Assembly: GCA_009746045.1 (NCBI GenBank)
Contig: RPFO01000256.1
Location: 1,596,656-1,626,655, forward strand
Source: Mesostigma viride
Lineage: Eukaryota > Streptophyta > Mesostigmatophyceae > Mesostigmatales > Mesostigmataceae
Direction: 5' to 3'
Length of the DNA stretch: 30,000 bases
In this document: positions 12,101 through 19,527 of the stretch, one piece after another
How positions within the stretch are numbered: the first letter of the stretch is position 1
Layout: every line of letters starts with the position of its first letter
The notes under the pieces: generated by a model
Told to the model about the DNA's origin: nothing
The model's database searches: none
Seen by the model: the letters and a program-made list of their open reading frames with translations, nothing else
Translations under genes and position numbers: made by a program

Positions 12101-13288
12101 ACGAGTGCATACCTAGCTCGACACTAACTAGCACTAGGATTCTTTATTCTCTGACGGAAGTCTTGTTCCGTTCAACGCAGTTACAATTCAGTCAGTATCG
12201 ACTCCAAAGTCCAAAATGTTAATTCTTTACTTAAGTATAAACTAGTTTCGGGCAGGTGCATCGATACTTCCAACACAATGCCTGTGACTCAGCATCATCA
12301 TCAGACGAACCGTGCCGACTGACCTCGCCGATCGGGACACTGCGTATAGCTTTCCAGATACTTGTTGTCCGGTTTGAATATACTCAGCAACGTCCGTAAG
12401 AGCGGGGAATACTCTAGGGATCCTAATCGTTACGTCCTTGACATAACACATCTATCGGCAGTGGGTGTGCTACCGGGAGCCTTGGTACGTACGTCTACGT
12501 ACTGCTTTGCAAGGCAACCCCTTCAGAGGGTTGGCTCGCGATAAGGACACTTGTCCCACCTCATGTGCAACACGGACAGAGGTCATAATCATCAGAAGAT
12601 GTTTTTTTTTTTTCAATTCGCCTACCCCGGTGTATTAATAGCGCTAGTAAGAAAACTAATCAGAGCTCATTGGGTAGTATGTTCTATCACGCTGGTTGTC
12701 TTGTTGATATCAGTAAGAACAGTGACAGGGTATACATTTTGTTGTAGTAATGGTGGCTAGAGAACTGTGATGTTCCTGTGAGGATGTGTTCTTGAATGTG
12801 CCATCGTTCGGGGTGGTCGAGTGGGGCATAAAAAAGCGGCGCTTGGCAGTGCATATGCACCTTTCTTAGAGTCTGACATTCACTTCTTGTCTCGTTGGTC
12901 GGCAACCCTGGGGCATGTAACACGGCACTGCTGGTATCTGTAACTGTACCTTTCTTGGCATGGGCCATCTCTTGGCATGGGCCGTCAGTAAAGATGAGAT
13001 GCCCCGCTGGGATCACAGTCTTATTACAGTACCCTTGACAAACCTACTCTGACACCCTGCTGATGGACACCATCCCGTCTGCTTCATTGTTTGCCATGGC
13101 CCGTGACCTGGTATATGATGGCCGGATGCGACGTGATCTGACATGATTTACGTGAATGAGAATGTTACCGGTTACGCTTGATTGCCGCAGGTATCGGGGT
13201 GCCAGCCGTGGCAGCATCGGGCATGATTACAGCCAACACCTTGGTCCCTGTCTGGAAGCATTGGAAAATGCTTGACCTTCTTGCATAG
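110..13288 (+). CDS. Carotenoid isomerase-like (CRTISO-like) FAD oxidoreductase, C-terminal part, 11 exons
   Basis: Exons: 110-183, 853-978, 2329-2422, 3662-3790, 4126-4200, 5475-5614, 6615-6678, 7887-7990, 9431-9501, 10465-10497, 13191-13288 (TAG). They sum to 1008 nt, 335 residues plus stop, with GT-AG borders and matching phases throughout. Recognisable blocks: LDYPLGGSEAVVKALIRGLE (exon 2), ISNASVWDTLKLLP (exon 4), VNDWEKGVGAPQNV (exon 6), LVGTPLTHERYLRR (exon 8), RGTYGAGIRAGEGTFPG (exon 9), and the C-terminal FAD-domain signature GLYCCGDSTNPGIGVPA near residues 293-309, split over three exons. These match the plant/cyanobacterial CrtH/CRTISO-like family (Arabidopsis At1g57770 type from memory). 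Such proteins are FAD-dependent plastid enzymes related to cis-trans carotene isomerases and retinol saturases; the exact substrate of the 'like' clade is unclear. The N-terminal Rossmann FAD motif and any transit peptide lie upstream of the window. Exon 10 is only 33 nt. The 3/4 junction gives a few extra residues (PKGSEAKG). A family member other than CRTISO-like cannot be excluded. Confidence 0.88.
184..852 (+). other. Intron 1 of the CRTISO-like gene
   Basis: Donor gtgcgt at 184; acceptor ag at 851-852 behind a C-run (833-848). Around 400-490 it has direct repeats of the type cctgcctgccctttg. At 557-591 it carries one copy of the short inverted-repeat element described separately. No gene seen. 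Confidence 0.7.
1047..1071 (+). repeat. Donor-side echo of CRTISO-like exon 2
   Basis: gcctggagaagcaggggt resembles the true exon end gcctggagaagcatgggt (963-980), and in both cases a gggtgggtgt donor context follows. Weaker relics (gtggagaagcgcacgaatgg near 1306, gagctggagcaagtg near 1341) may be further copies. Confidence 0.6.
1432..1464. repeat. Short inverted-repeat element, copy 2 of 4
   Basis: CGCAAAGCAACCC (1432-1444) is nearly the inverse of GGGTTGGCTTGCG (1452-1464), with a 7-nt loop. Related copies lie at 557-591 (tttgcaaggcagcccc...), 12504-12540 (gctttgcaaggcaaccc...gggttggctcgcg) and 18071-18112 (cttcgcaaggcaacccc..., right arm decayed). They look like tiny fold-back elements or the end of a larger one; no target-site duplication was established. 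Confidence 0.5.
1935..2053 (+). repeat. 38-bp tandem repeat, about three copies
   Basis: Units start at 1935, 1973 and 2011 with catgcttggat and end in ttcctg. The first two differ by only a few bases; the third has insertions. Inside intron 2 of the CRTISO-like gene. Confidence 0.85.
2423..3661 (+). other. Intron 3 of the CRTISO-like gene
   Basis: Donor gtgagc at 2423 and acceptor ag at 3660-3661 behind cctatccccc. Dominated by the 13-bp array at 2830-3340. Between 2440 and 2620 several fragments (ggcccaagggtcgtt, ggacccaggggaacc) weakly resemble the exon 3 end ggccccaaggggtcagag. No other gene seen. Confidence 0.7.
2830..3340 (+). repeat. 13-bp tandem array, about 39 units
   Basis: The unit is cgtaccgcttatt with variants cataccgcttatt and cataccgcgtatt. 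Because 13 is not a multiple of 3, all three forward frames stay open and encode the same 13-residue period (TAYSYRLFIPLIH and similar), so the long reading frames here are artefacts. It sits in an intron of the CRTISO-like gene. Confidence 0.95.
3791..4125 (+). other. Intron 4 of the CRTISO-like gene
   Basis: 335 nt, donor gtgggt at 3791, acceptor cctcgacag at 4125. The shortest intron of the gene; no repeat or other feature seen. Confidence 0.8.
4201..5474 (+). other. Intron 5 of the CRTISO-like gene
   Basis: Donor gtgagg at 4201, acceptor acgccag at 5474. From 4717 it carries the first copy of a dispersed repeat of about 550 bp. Bases 5350-5460 are rich in a cgcccttgcacatca-type direct repeat (3-4 imperfect copies). 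Nothing recognisable in 4210-4715. Confidence 0.7.
4717..5283. repeat. Dispersed repeat family B, copy 1
   Basis: Aligns by eye to 8657-9168 over its whole length: gatggaagggtagccgctat, the near-palindrome ggccgctgcggcc (4773-4785), gatttggccaggttgct, atgacccagatctgag, gtgtggcgaaaaagtgccgt, and ggcctgccttttg. It ends in the palindrome accctggagttccagggt (5246-5263) followed by cagtagaaa. Both copies are in introns of the same gene and in the same orientation. No transposase is visible, so it is either non-autonomous or a large local duplication. Confidence 0.8.
5600..6001 (+). repeat. Array of donor-side echoes of CRTISO-like exon 6
   Basis: The true border is gagccgtacag|gttagcg (5605-5621). 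Degenerate copies follow: gggccgtatag|gtgtgag (5679-5695), ggcagtacgggcgggc (5735-5750), gggccgtacggttgagcg (5792-5809), agggcagtactagggacg (5879-5896), agcagtaccagtgggcgtac (5924-5943), gggcagtacag|gtgagcg (5984-6001). Between them recurs gaatgtg...atgatgaaa...gaagggg. Several copies keep a usable GT donor; the last (cag|gtgagc) looks stronger than the real one. Confidence 0.75.
5615..6614 (+). other. Intron 6 of the CRTISO-like gene
   Basis: Donor gttagc at 5615, acceptor gcgcag at 6614. The first 400 bases are an array of degenerate copies of the exon end plus donor; then comes a perfect 28-bp-arm hairpin (6063-6123). From 6130 to 6600 nothing recognisable. Confidence 0.75.
6063..6123. repeat. 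Perfect inverted repeat, 28-bp arms
   Basis: Left arm 6063-6090 starts ctgttccctgcttgcagggc; right arm 6096-6123 is its exact reverse complement; the loop is ctccc (6091-6095). In RNA it would form a long stable hairpin within intron 6. No flanking duplication or gene is apparent. Confidence 0.95.
6727..6769 (+). repeat. Donor-side echo of CRTISO-like exon 7
   Basis: A copy of the last 43 nt of exon 7 (6636-6678). Both share caagagcgaggccta and agaagctcaag and end in ggtcgcag. Roughly six or seven substitutions separate them. The copy has TAG where the exon has TAC, and lost the GT donor (cag|ttac). Confidence 0.9.
7757..7777 (+). repeat. Acceptor-side echo of CRTISO-like exon 8
   Basis: ccccaggtcatcagggcggc matches the real acceptor and exon start ccccaggtcatctgggcggc (7882-7901) with one difference. 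It supplies a decoy AG 124 nt upstream of the real one. Confidence 0.85.
8010..8095 (+). repeat. 22-bp AT-rich tandem repeat
   Basis: The unit ataataatcaaataaccatc recurs about four times just after the exon 8 donor; the last copy is diverged (ccgataatcatcaaataata). Confidence 0.85.
8124..8532 (+). repeat. Three donor-side echoes of CRTISO-like exon 8
   Basis: The real end reads gtcggcacgccgctcacgca...gcgggagtgagtgggc (7952-8000). Relics: 8124-8180 (ggatggtcggcacacctctt...gcggagtgagtgg), 8375-8432 (gtggtcacacctctcagcca...gagagtgagcgg), 8476-8532 (gatgatgggcacgcccatga...aaggatgagtgggc). Each keeps the spacing to a gtgagt- or atgagt-like donor. Confidence 0.65.
8657..9168. repeat. Dispersed repeat family B, copy 2
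   Basis: Same element as 4717-5283, in the same orientation, with scattered substitutions; shared landmarks include gatggaagggtagccgctat, gggccgctgcggcctg and gtgtggcgaaaaagtgccgt. A C homopolymer (9002-9021) replaces a diverged stretch of the other copy. It ends in accctggatttccccggtta at 9141-9160. Confidence 0.8.
9191..9203 (+). repeat. Acceptor-side echo of CRTISO-like exon 9
   Basis: accccagccgcgg repeats the real acceptor region ttccccagccgcgg (9424-9437). Short, so weaker than the other echoes, but again in the adjoining intron and in the same orientation. Confidence 0.5.
9231..9348 (+). repeat. 9-bp tandem array, about 13 units
   Basis: The unit is acacatcac with variants gcacatcac and acacatcgc. 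The period of 9 leaves open frames with a three-residue period (HIT on this strand), which are not genes. Confidence 0.95.
9502..10464 (+). other. Intron 9 of the CRTISO-like gene
   Basis: Donor gtaaga at 9502, acceptor ctgcag at 10464. It contains the 57-bp array at 10048-10271; nothing else recognised. Confidence 0.75.
10048..10271 (+). repeat. 57-bp tandem repeat, about 3.9 units
   Basis: Units start at 10048, 10105, 10162 and 10219 with ttatgggatttatgccctat and end ttttgtttag. Copies 1-3 are almost identical; the last is partial and diverged. The low divergence implies recent amplification. Confidence 0.95.
10498..13190 (+). other. Intron 10 of the CRTISO-like gene (2.7 kb)
   Basis: Donor gtattt at 10498, acceptor gattgccgcag at 13190. 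A small hairpin cctggggcaaa...gccccagg lies at 10871-10894. The phrase gtctgcaaagctacagg occurs twice (near 11168 and 11269). 10970-11000 (caaggtattagtggggtcgg) faintly resembles the start of exon 11. An inverted-repeat element sits at 12504-12540. No credible gene on either strand. Confidence 0.65.
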
Positions 13289-14409
13289 TTGTCTCACTCA
13301 TCCTAATGCGCATCCTGTTACTCATCATAGAGCGCTGGGTCCATGCAGGCTCACACCATGACCGTTGACCAGTCAGCAGGTCTGGAACGTGTATTTTCGT
13401 GCTTCATAGAGGTGCCGGTTGGCATAAGAGCGTTGGGAAAACATTATTTTCACCGCAACCCCCAAGTCTGTGGGGAAGACGCGTGAGATGAAACGTGGCA
13501 ACCATAGCGGTTCGGGCCATGGTGTCTGCAACCGTTTTACTAGACTCTAAATAGGTATACCGCATTCTGGCCATTAAAACTTGTATAGCACTAGATGATC
13601 CACACCCCATCACTGGCCATCCCACCCTACTAATGGAGTACGTCAGGATGGCAGTCACGTGAAAATATGTGAATTCAAGTGCCCCGCTTAGAACAAAAGC
13701 ATGCGATTGCATCCCCCCTAGCCATGTCAGCGCCGCTCATGCGCGTGCAGATTGTTATAATTGCATGCACTGATGCATGATCTGATATGTAGGATATCCC
13801 GACAGCATATGCATGTTACATGATTTCTACTGTGGGTTATCGGTTGATATCCATAGGTGTGCATGCCATTGCATGATTAGAATATTGGCGCGTCCATGCA
13901 CGTATCCGTACGAACATATGCTTCAGAATGCATGAGATATTCTAATTGTCTCCTTGATATGCTTCAGAATGAGTATACATGCATGCGGTTGTAGGAATTC
14001 TTGGCATTATAAAAATGATATTGCAAAAGTTTGCGAGCTGACGATAATGCAAAATGATGAATTGCAAAATGTAGCTAATCATTTCTATTATTCGAAGCTT
14101 ATGCTTATACAAACCATACCAGGCACTTGCAATCACTAGCTAGGCTGCGCTTCAATTCCATGTTGCAACATGACCCCCCAACCCTCGCGGGAGTCACCCT
14201 CACAATGGGCTTGCTAGAATCAACCACCTTGCTACAATCATCAGGCCATGCTCCTGTAGCCCTTCGTGACATGCTTTCATGCGGGCACGCAAGGGCTCGC
14301 TTGCTACCACGTGCACACTTAGTTGCTAAGGTCACGGTACCGCGTGACCTCGGGTGCCCGCATTATAGGCCATGGTACCGCGTGATGGTGCCAGCATTAG
14401 TAGGCAATG
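13289..14409. other. Intergenic region between convergent genes
   Basis: Separates the stop codons of the CRTISO-like and PSD genes, so it should hold both 3' UTRs. 13690-13990 is rich in tgcatgc/atgcat palindromes and has a direct repeat atatgcttcagaatg (13916, 13959). 14325-14409 holds echoes of the PSD gene end. Confidence 0.7.
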
Positions 14410-14442
14410 CTACCGCGCGGCGCCTCCCAGTGAGGTGCCCAC
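14331..14442 (-). repeat. Echoes of the PSD stop-codon region
   Basis: Read on the minus strand, three units follow one another. The first (14442-14402) contains the real coding end and TAG stop: gtgggcacc...gcgcggtagcattgcct. The second (14398-14367) reads aatgctggcacc...cgcggtaccatggcct. The third (14365-14331) reads aatgcgggcacc...cgcggtaccgtgacc. The shared order is GGCACC, CGCGGTA, CAT, GCCTA. Confidence 0.75.
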
Positions 14443-16562
14443 TTTAACGAGCGTCTCTCGCCCGCGCGCACTGTTCTTGACCAAGTCGGCGTCAAACGAG
14501 ATCGACCCCTCCCCAAACACGAGCACGACCGCGCTGCCCCCGTACAAGAACTTGCCCAATTCGGCACCCTTGTCAACTTTAGCCCCGTCACCGAGGGATA
14601 GGATCACTGAGGCCACGTGGGCGGCACCCACGGCGACCACCCATGTGCGGCCAAAGGCTTCACTGTCTAGCTCGATGATGACGCGCTTGTTCAAACAGAA
14701 CACGTTGACGGGGCTACACATCGCAACGGGCTTGACAGAATGGAGCTCCGCTCCCAGGTGGCGTATGCTGCGGATGGTGCCCTTGACCTGTGTGGTGTGT
14801 GTGTGTGGCAGTGGCAGCATCACTGTGGCCATAGGTCAGGTTAATGCACACACGAAAGCACGCATGCACACACGCACTCACGCCTGCCCGCCCGCCCGCC
14901 TGCACGGACGGTGAAGCTAACACAGCACGGCATCCCCAGGAGCAATGCCTGTCAGTCAGTAAGTCAGTCGATTTATCCCCACGCTGGTCATGACCGGACA
15001 ACAGCAATAGTGTAATATGGCACCCCCCAGGAGCAATGCCTCCTGCCTTTGGTTGTACAAGCATCAGCCAATCCACGCCCTCAAAATATAGTTAGGAGAA
15101 AACCAGCAGGTTCTACTAGCAGGGGCTGCAAGGCTGGACTATCCACAAACCGCCCGCAGGGTTTCAGCAGCGGATCTTCGGGCCTGCGTAGTTTGTTCCA
15201 TGGAGTTCAAGCTATGTGGGATGACTTGCTAGCATCTGTCCCGTCTAGAGTGACTACCGCCACCTCCATCGCCTGGTTTAATCTAATCTAGCATGATCAA
15301 CCCCAGCCCCACGCCACGATTAACGATTCCTGGCAGTGGTCACTAGAGGATAGTAGCATTACTTGCAGGGTTCACTAGCATCTGTCACCGTGTTAGTGAT
15401 GGCCTCCCACCTCCCACCACGATTCCACAGGCCACCCACCGGCGAGTGGAAGCGGTGGTAGTCCCCTGGCGACAGTCTCGAGATGACAAGCGCGCACTTG
15501 TCTAGCTCTTCTGCTGTCGCACGGTGGCCGTCGCAGCAGGCATTGCCGTTCTGATCGCCACCATTTTCATCTCTGCCGCCAGCACATCGGACGGCTTCTG
15601 ATGATGACGGTGACGCATGATGGTGCTTGCCAGTAGAAGGACAGTTGCTGCTAGGATTACGAGTGAGGCCTCTGTCGTCGTCGTGTAGCAGCCTTGCCAA
15701 AGAGAAACGCTGCCCCTTCACCCACACCTCCCTCGCGTCCCGCTGGGAGTCAAAGACGAGCAGCCGGCAGTCCGCGGGGATGACAGCGGCATAAGGGTCT
15801 GCCGGTTTATGGATGGGGCGTGTGCCAGGAGCTAGCGTGCGGCCAAAGAAGTCGTTAAAGCAGGCGAAGCTGTCTAGCGGCTGCGCAAGATCGGTCACGT
15901 CCACGGCGTAGGCGGCGATGAACGTGGGGATGTGGCCTTTGCTGTCCGGCGCGTCGTATTTCCGGCCCAGGGCGCGCGTCTCGGCGAGGATGTACCGTTG
16001 GAACCTGAAATAAGCCAATAAGGCAGTCATCGAGGAAAGGTGGCCGATGCTCTCGCCAGTTAGGTGAAAGGCGTATACGATCGAAGTCGTGAAAAAGTAA
16101 AGCGAGAGTTTTGGAGGGGGTGGGAAAAGAAGGGTACTAATGGTGGTCCCAGGTACCCACGCAAACCGGGAATCATAGAAGCTCAGCGTGCCACAAAAGG
16201 GGCACACGCAGTGCCAGAGGGATAACCAGAGGTAACATGGTAGAACAACATGACTGTAGAAGCAATTTCGAGTATGTACGGCCGTTGAGCGTAAAAATTA
16301 AAAGAGTGCAAATGCTGCGCCGCACGGTCACGCGGCGGCAGCACCGGCGCAGGCTGAACACGTAAAGCTTTACGGCACTTCAAGCACACGTCGAGAGCAG
16401 TCCGTGACCTTTTACGCACCAGCGGGAGCGGACGATAAGCCTGCCGACGGGAGTTTGAAACAGAAACCATAGTTTGACGCGGAGGTCGATGGGAACTTGC
16501 TCTTCCACCACCTTGCCCGTTTCCCTCTGCACGACAATGTGGTTGCTAAAAAACAGTCCCAT
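14410..16562 (-). CDS. PSD: Phosphatidylserine decarboxylase, plant PSD2/3-like, three exons
   Basis: Exons on the minus strand: 16562-16420, 16004-15440, 14787-14410 (TAG); 1086 nt, 361 residues, consistent phases and GT-AG borders (donors gtgcgt, gtgggt). ATG at 16562 is preceded in frame by TGA 18 nt upstream, so the start is well placed. PSD converts phosphatidylserine to phosphatidylethanolamine and self-cleaves to form a pyruvoyl cofactor. Visible: GRKYDAPDSKGHIPTFI (62-78), FNDFFGRTLAPGTRPI (97-112), PADCRL with D126, SPGDYHRFHSP with H231/H234, NVFCLNKRV, and the cleavage motif GGS-A with Ser321. Asp, His and Ser of the family triad are therefore present. The usual LGST/GGST Thr is Ala. 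Plant PSD2/3 have N-terminal C2 and EF-hand regions; these are absent, so the protein corresponds to the catalytic core. Residues 159-215 are a polar low-complexity insertion. No targeting signal is evident. Confidence 0.9.
14788..15439 (-). other. Intron 2 of the PSD gene
   Basis: 652 nt; donor gtgggt at 15439 and acceptor caccacacag at 14788, behind a (CA)n-rich tract when read on the minus strand. The phrases tagtgaaccctgcaag and tagtgaccactgccagg repeat near 15322-15380. No other feature. Confidence 0.75.
16005..16419 (-). other. Intron 1 of the PSD gene
   Basis: 415 nt; donor gtgcgt at 16419, acceptor ttggcttatttcag at 16005. No repeat or gene seen. Confidence 0.8.
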
Positions 16563-17230
16563 TCTAGCAAATTCTCGTCAGGAAAATATATCCGGTGCTA
16601 GTGGCATGTCGATTTGTCGCCCTTCGGTCGCCCCAAAAGCTGCATTTGCTCCTGAGTTGATGGAAGTACTGAATATTTTAGTCGGCAGCACCTTGGCAGC
16701 ACCGCCATGTTTCCATGATCAAGCCCCCAACGTGCCAAATCCTAAGTTGTAAACAGCGTGGTCACTGGTACGGCCAGGCTACGGTACAGAGCCGTTGCAC
16801 GCGTGGGAATGCCACGTGTAATGCCTGCACCGATTGCGTGGTACGTACCAACCGCAACAATTATTGCTGGCATTGATCAAGCGATGGCACAAAATTGCAG
16901 CAGGCATACACACCATCCACCCGGTCGTCTGCGAGCTCTAAACAAAATTGTTACGACAGGGGTTACGACGTGTTACTTTCCCGCGAGGGATAGACATGGA
17001 AAGTGTAATCTCGCCGAAAGAACTGCCGTTAACAGTAATAGAACCGTAGCTGGACTATTGACCGGCTGAGCTGCGAGGGTTTAGGGCTATCTCACTGTCC
17101 CGGAATTCTCTGGAATTTAAAGGCGCTTTAAACCAGCATCGTGACCCACTAGCTGGGTGTCCACGACTAAGGTTGCTCATCGTGCACCCGAGGGCGATCC
17201 CACTCTAACAGTAAGCACAGTTTTGCACCA
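16563..17230. promoter_or_regulatory. Divergent promoter region between PSD and the FAD oxidoreductase gene
   Basis: The two start codons are 668 bp apart on opposite strands, so both promoters and 5' UTRs probably lie here. No convincing TATA box was picked out; ggaatttaaaggcg (17111) upstream of the plus-strand gene is a weak candidate. No ORF here looks like a gene. Confidence 0.55.
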
Positions 17231-19527
17231 ATGGCTTCCTTTGACGTGATCGTAGTCGGAGCCGGCATCATTGGGTCCTCCGTGGCCATGCATACAGCCC
17301 TGAAGGGTCTATCCGTCGCGGTCGTCGAGAGCGAGGGGAAGCCTGCGGCTAAAGCAACTCAGAATACGTAGGTGTATGCATTGGTGCATCGTCGTCAGAT
17401 CTCTGGTAGTAGATGTCCGATTTCGGTCATGTTTACCACTTGTTTGTGTCTTTCCGGTTTCGCAGTGGCCCGTCGTCTTTATCTTCTTTTCAAATTACCT
17501 GAGGCGTGAAGACAGCTGCGGCATCCGCTCCCATTCGTGCCGGCCTGTGATCTTCCCGGAAGTAGGATTGGTTTTTGACGCATGCCACATGCAAAAGTAT
17601 GTTACATTATGTTCTTCAGGTGAGTTGGATGTAGTCTTTCGATTTGACCCTGAGTACTGAAGCATACTTCGGACATTGCTCTAGGAATGCTCAGGGAAAC
17701 ATGCAGGGAGCCTTGTCAATAAGGCAGCAGGGGCTGTCGTCTTCATTCTTCTGTTCTCTTTCGCCTCCCCATCCCCGCCACACCCAGGCTATTATATGTA
17801 TATTACTAAATGTATATTATATTAATCTCCGTCACACCCAGGATATTATATGTATATTACTATATGTATATTATATTAATCTCCGCCACGCCCACGCTAT
17901 TTGTCTGCTCCCCTACTAACATGCTACTGGCAGATTAGTGATTTGGTATTACACCACTGGCATCTGACTATGAACGGTACCCTATTGGCTCGCATCCTTC
18001 TGCATGGAAAATCCTGATTCCCCACACATCTCCCTATAGATTGAACTGCAAGCACTCCTCGCCTATGGCTTCGCAAGGCAACCCCAGCTGGGGAAGGACC
18101 CCGTGCGGCTATGCCCCTTGGCACAAGTTAATGACCATGTCCCTTCTTCTCCCCCCTACGCTCTGCCCCTTTCCGCTCTCTCCCCCCTTCTTCCCCATCC
18201 CCCCTTTCTCCTCCTCTTGCCCCCACTTTGCCCCCCCCCCCCCCCCCCCCCCAGCTGGGCTTGGATCAACGCCAACCAAAAGTCACCGGCCGCCTACCAG
18301 CAGCTCAACATCACCTCCATGCACGAGTGGCGCAGCGACCGCATGGCAGGCGCCGCCCCCCTCTTCTGTGGTGGCATCCTCCTCTCTGACCCCAAGGCTT
18401 CCAGCGACCCAGCATACCCGTCCGAGCTGCTAAATTTCGATCAGCTGTTCATGCTCGAGCCGTCTATCCAGGGCTCCTCCTGGGCGGCAGCTCAGCAGCT
18501 GGCCCCGCCCTCCCCTTCTTCCTTCATCCGTCACTACCCGCAGGAAGGGCTGGTGGACCCCATCAGGGCCACACAGCACTTTCTATCCGAGGCGCAGCGG
18601 CGGGGCGCACAGCTCCACCTCAACACCCGCGTCCGGTCGCTAGTGGTAGAGGAGCATGGCCGTGAAAATAGGAGCCGTGGCAGGAGCAACGATGCTCCGA
18701 AGGAAGGCCATCACAATGACAACACTGGCAGAGAAGGCCACGGTACTAAGAGCAATAACACGGCGGGTGCAAGGAGAGCCCACAATGATCATTATAATAT
18801 TGATGATGATGATAACGCCTCCGGGTCGGATGACAGAGTCACCGTCCGTGGGGTGGAAACCTCCAACGGCGACGTCCTGAAAGCCAACACCGTCGTGCTC
18901 GCGTGCGGCGTCGACATTCCCTCGCTGACCTCCCCCCCACCCCTTTGCCTCGACGTGCCCCTCCTCCACCGCCCTGGCGTGCTCGTGCACACGGCACCCC
19001 TGCCCCCAGGAACCCTGTCCCGCATCATCGTCGCGGCCGACTGCTACATGATGCAGCGGCCGGATGGCCGCGTCGTCATCGGCGAAGTGATGAACGGGGG
19101 AGAGGGAGCCGGCGCAAAAAGGGGGGGGGCGAGAAATGGGGGCAAGGGGGCCGAGGACGATGTGGCGGTCAGGGATGGGGACACTTCGGCGGAGCGGGTG
19201 GCACGGGTCATGGACAAGGCGGCCAGGGTGGTCCCTGCGCTGGCTCGTGCGAGCGTGGAGCGGGCGTCCCTGGGGTACCGGCCGTTCCCTGCGGATGGCA
19301 GGCCGATCATAGGCCATCCGGCGGGTGTTCGTGGGTTGTATGTGGTGGTCACACATAGCGGCATCACGCTGGCGCCATTGTTGGGGAGGCTAGCTGCGTC
19401 GGAGATTGCGACGGGGGGCGATTGCGAGGCAGTCTTGCAACCGTTTCGGTTGAGTAGGGATTTTGCCAAGGTTAAGGTGGGGAGGGATATCCAAATGGAT
19501 GGCACGCAGGACCGCCAGGCCAAGTGA
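17231..19527 (+). CDS. FAD-dependent oxidoreductase, DAO family, two exons
   Basis: Exons 17231-17367 and 18255-19527 (TGA): 1410 nt, 469 residues. ATG at 17231 opens MASFDVIVVGAGIIGSS with the Rossmann FAD motif GAGIIG at residues 10-15 and an acidic strand end VAVVESEG. The exon junction (phase 2) gives QNTWAWINANQKSP, a usual block in this family. Later blocks: HYPQEGLVDPIRATQHFL, NTVVLACGVDIPSL, GYRPFPADGRPIIG (about 386-399) and the C-terminal FAD loop VVVTHSGITLAPLLGRLAAS. Members oxidise amines or amino acids (glycine/sarcosine/D-amino acid oxidase superfamily); plants have uncharacterised relatives. The substrate cannot be told. Two low-complexity insertions stand out: about 178-238 (Asn/His/Asp/Gly rich, including NIDDDDNASGSDD) and about 323-358 (Gly/Lys/Arg/Asp rich). 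No transit peptide, so probably cytosolic. Confidence 0.85.
17368..18254 (+). other. Intron of the FAD oxidoreductase gene
   Basis: 887 nt; donor gtaggt at 17368. The acceptor is ag after an unbroken run of C (about 18233-18252) within a longer pyrimidine tract (18136-18252). Contains a 54-bp repeat and an inverted-repeat element at 18071-18112. Confidence 0.8.
17775..17902 (+). repeat. 54-bp tandem repeat, 2.4 units
   Basis: Units begin at 17775, 17829 and 17883 with ccgccacaccca and continue into AT-rich text (attatatgtatattac). The first two copies differ by about four bases; the third is truncated. Confidence 0.9.

Noticed and set aside
12687-13016. Minus-strand frame of 109 residues with VLHAPGLPTNE, vaguely like a copia protease-region motif
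   Set aside because: No catalytic DSG motif, no integrase or RT nearby, and the resemblance covers only a few residues.
16474-16752. Plus-strand 92-residue frame opposite the first PSD exon
   Set aside because: A shadow of the PSD exon and its upstream region; no conserved motif.
18640-19356. Minus-strand 238-residue frame opposite the FAD oxidoreductase
   Set aside because: Antisense shadow of GC-rich coding sequence without recognisable motifs.
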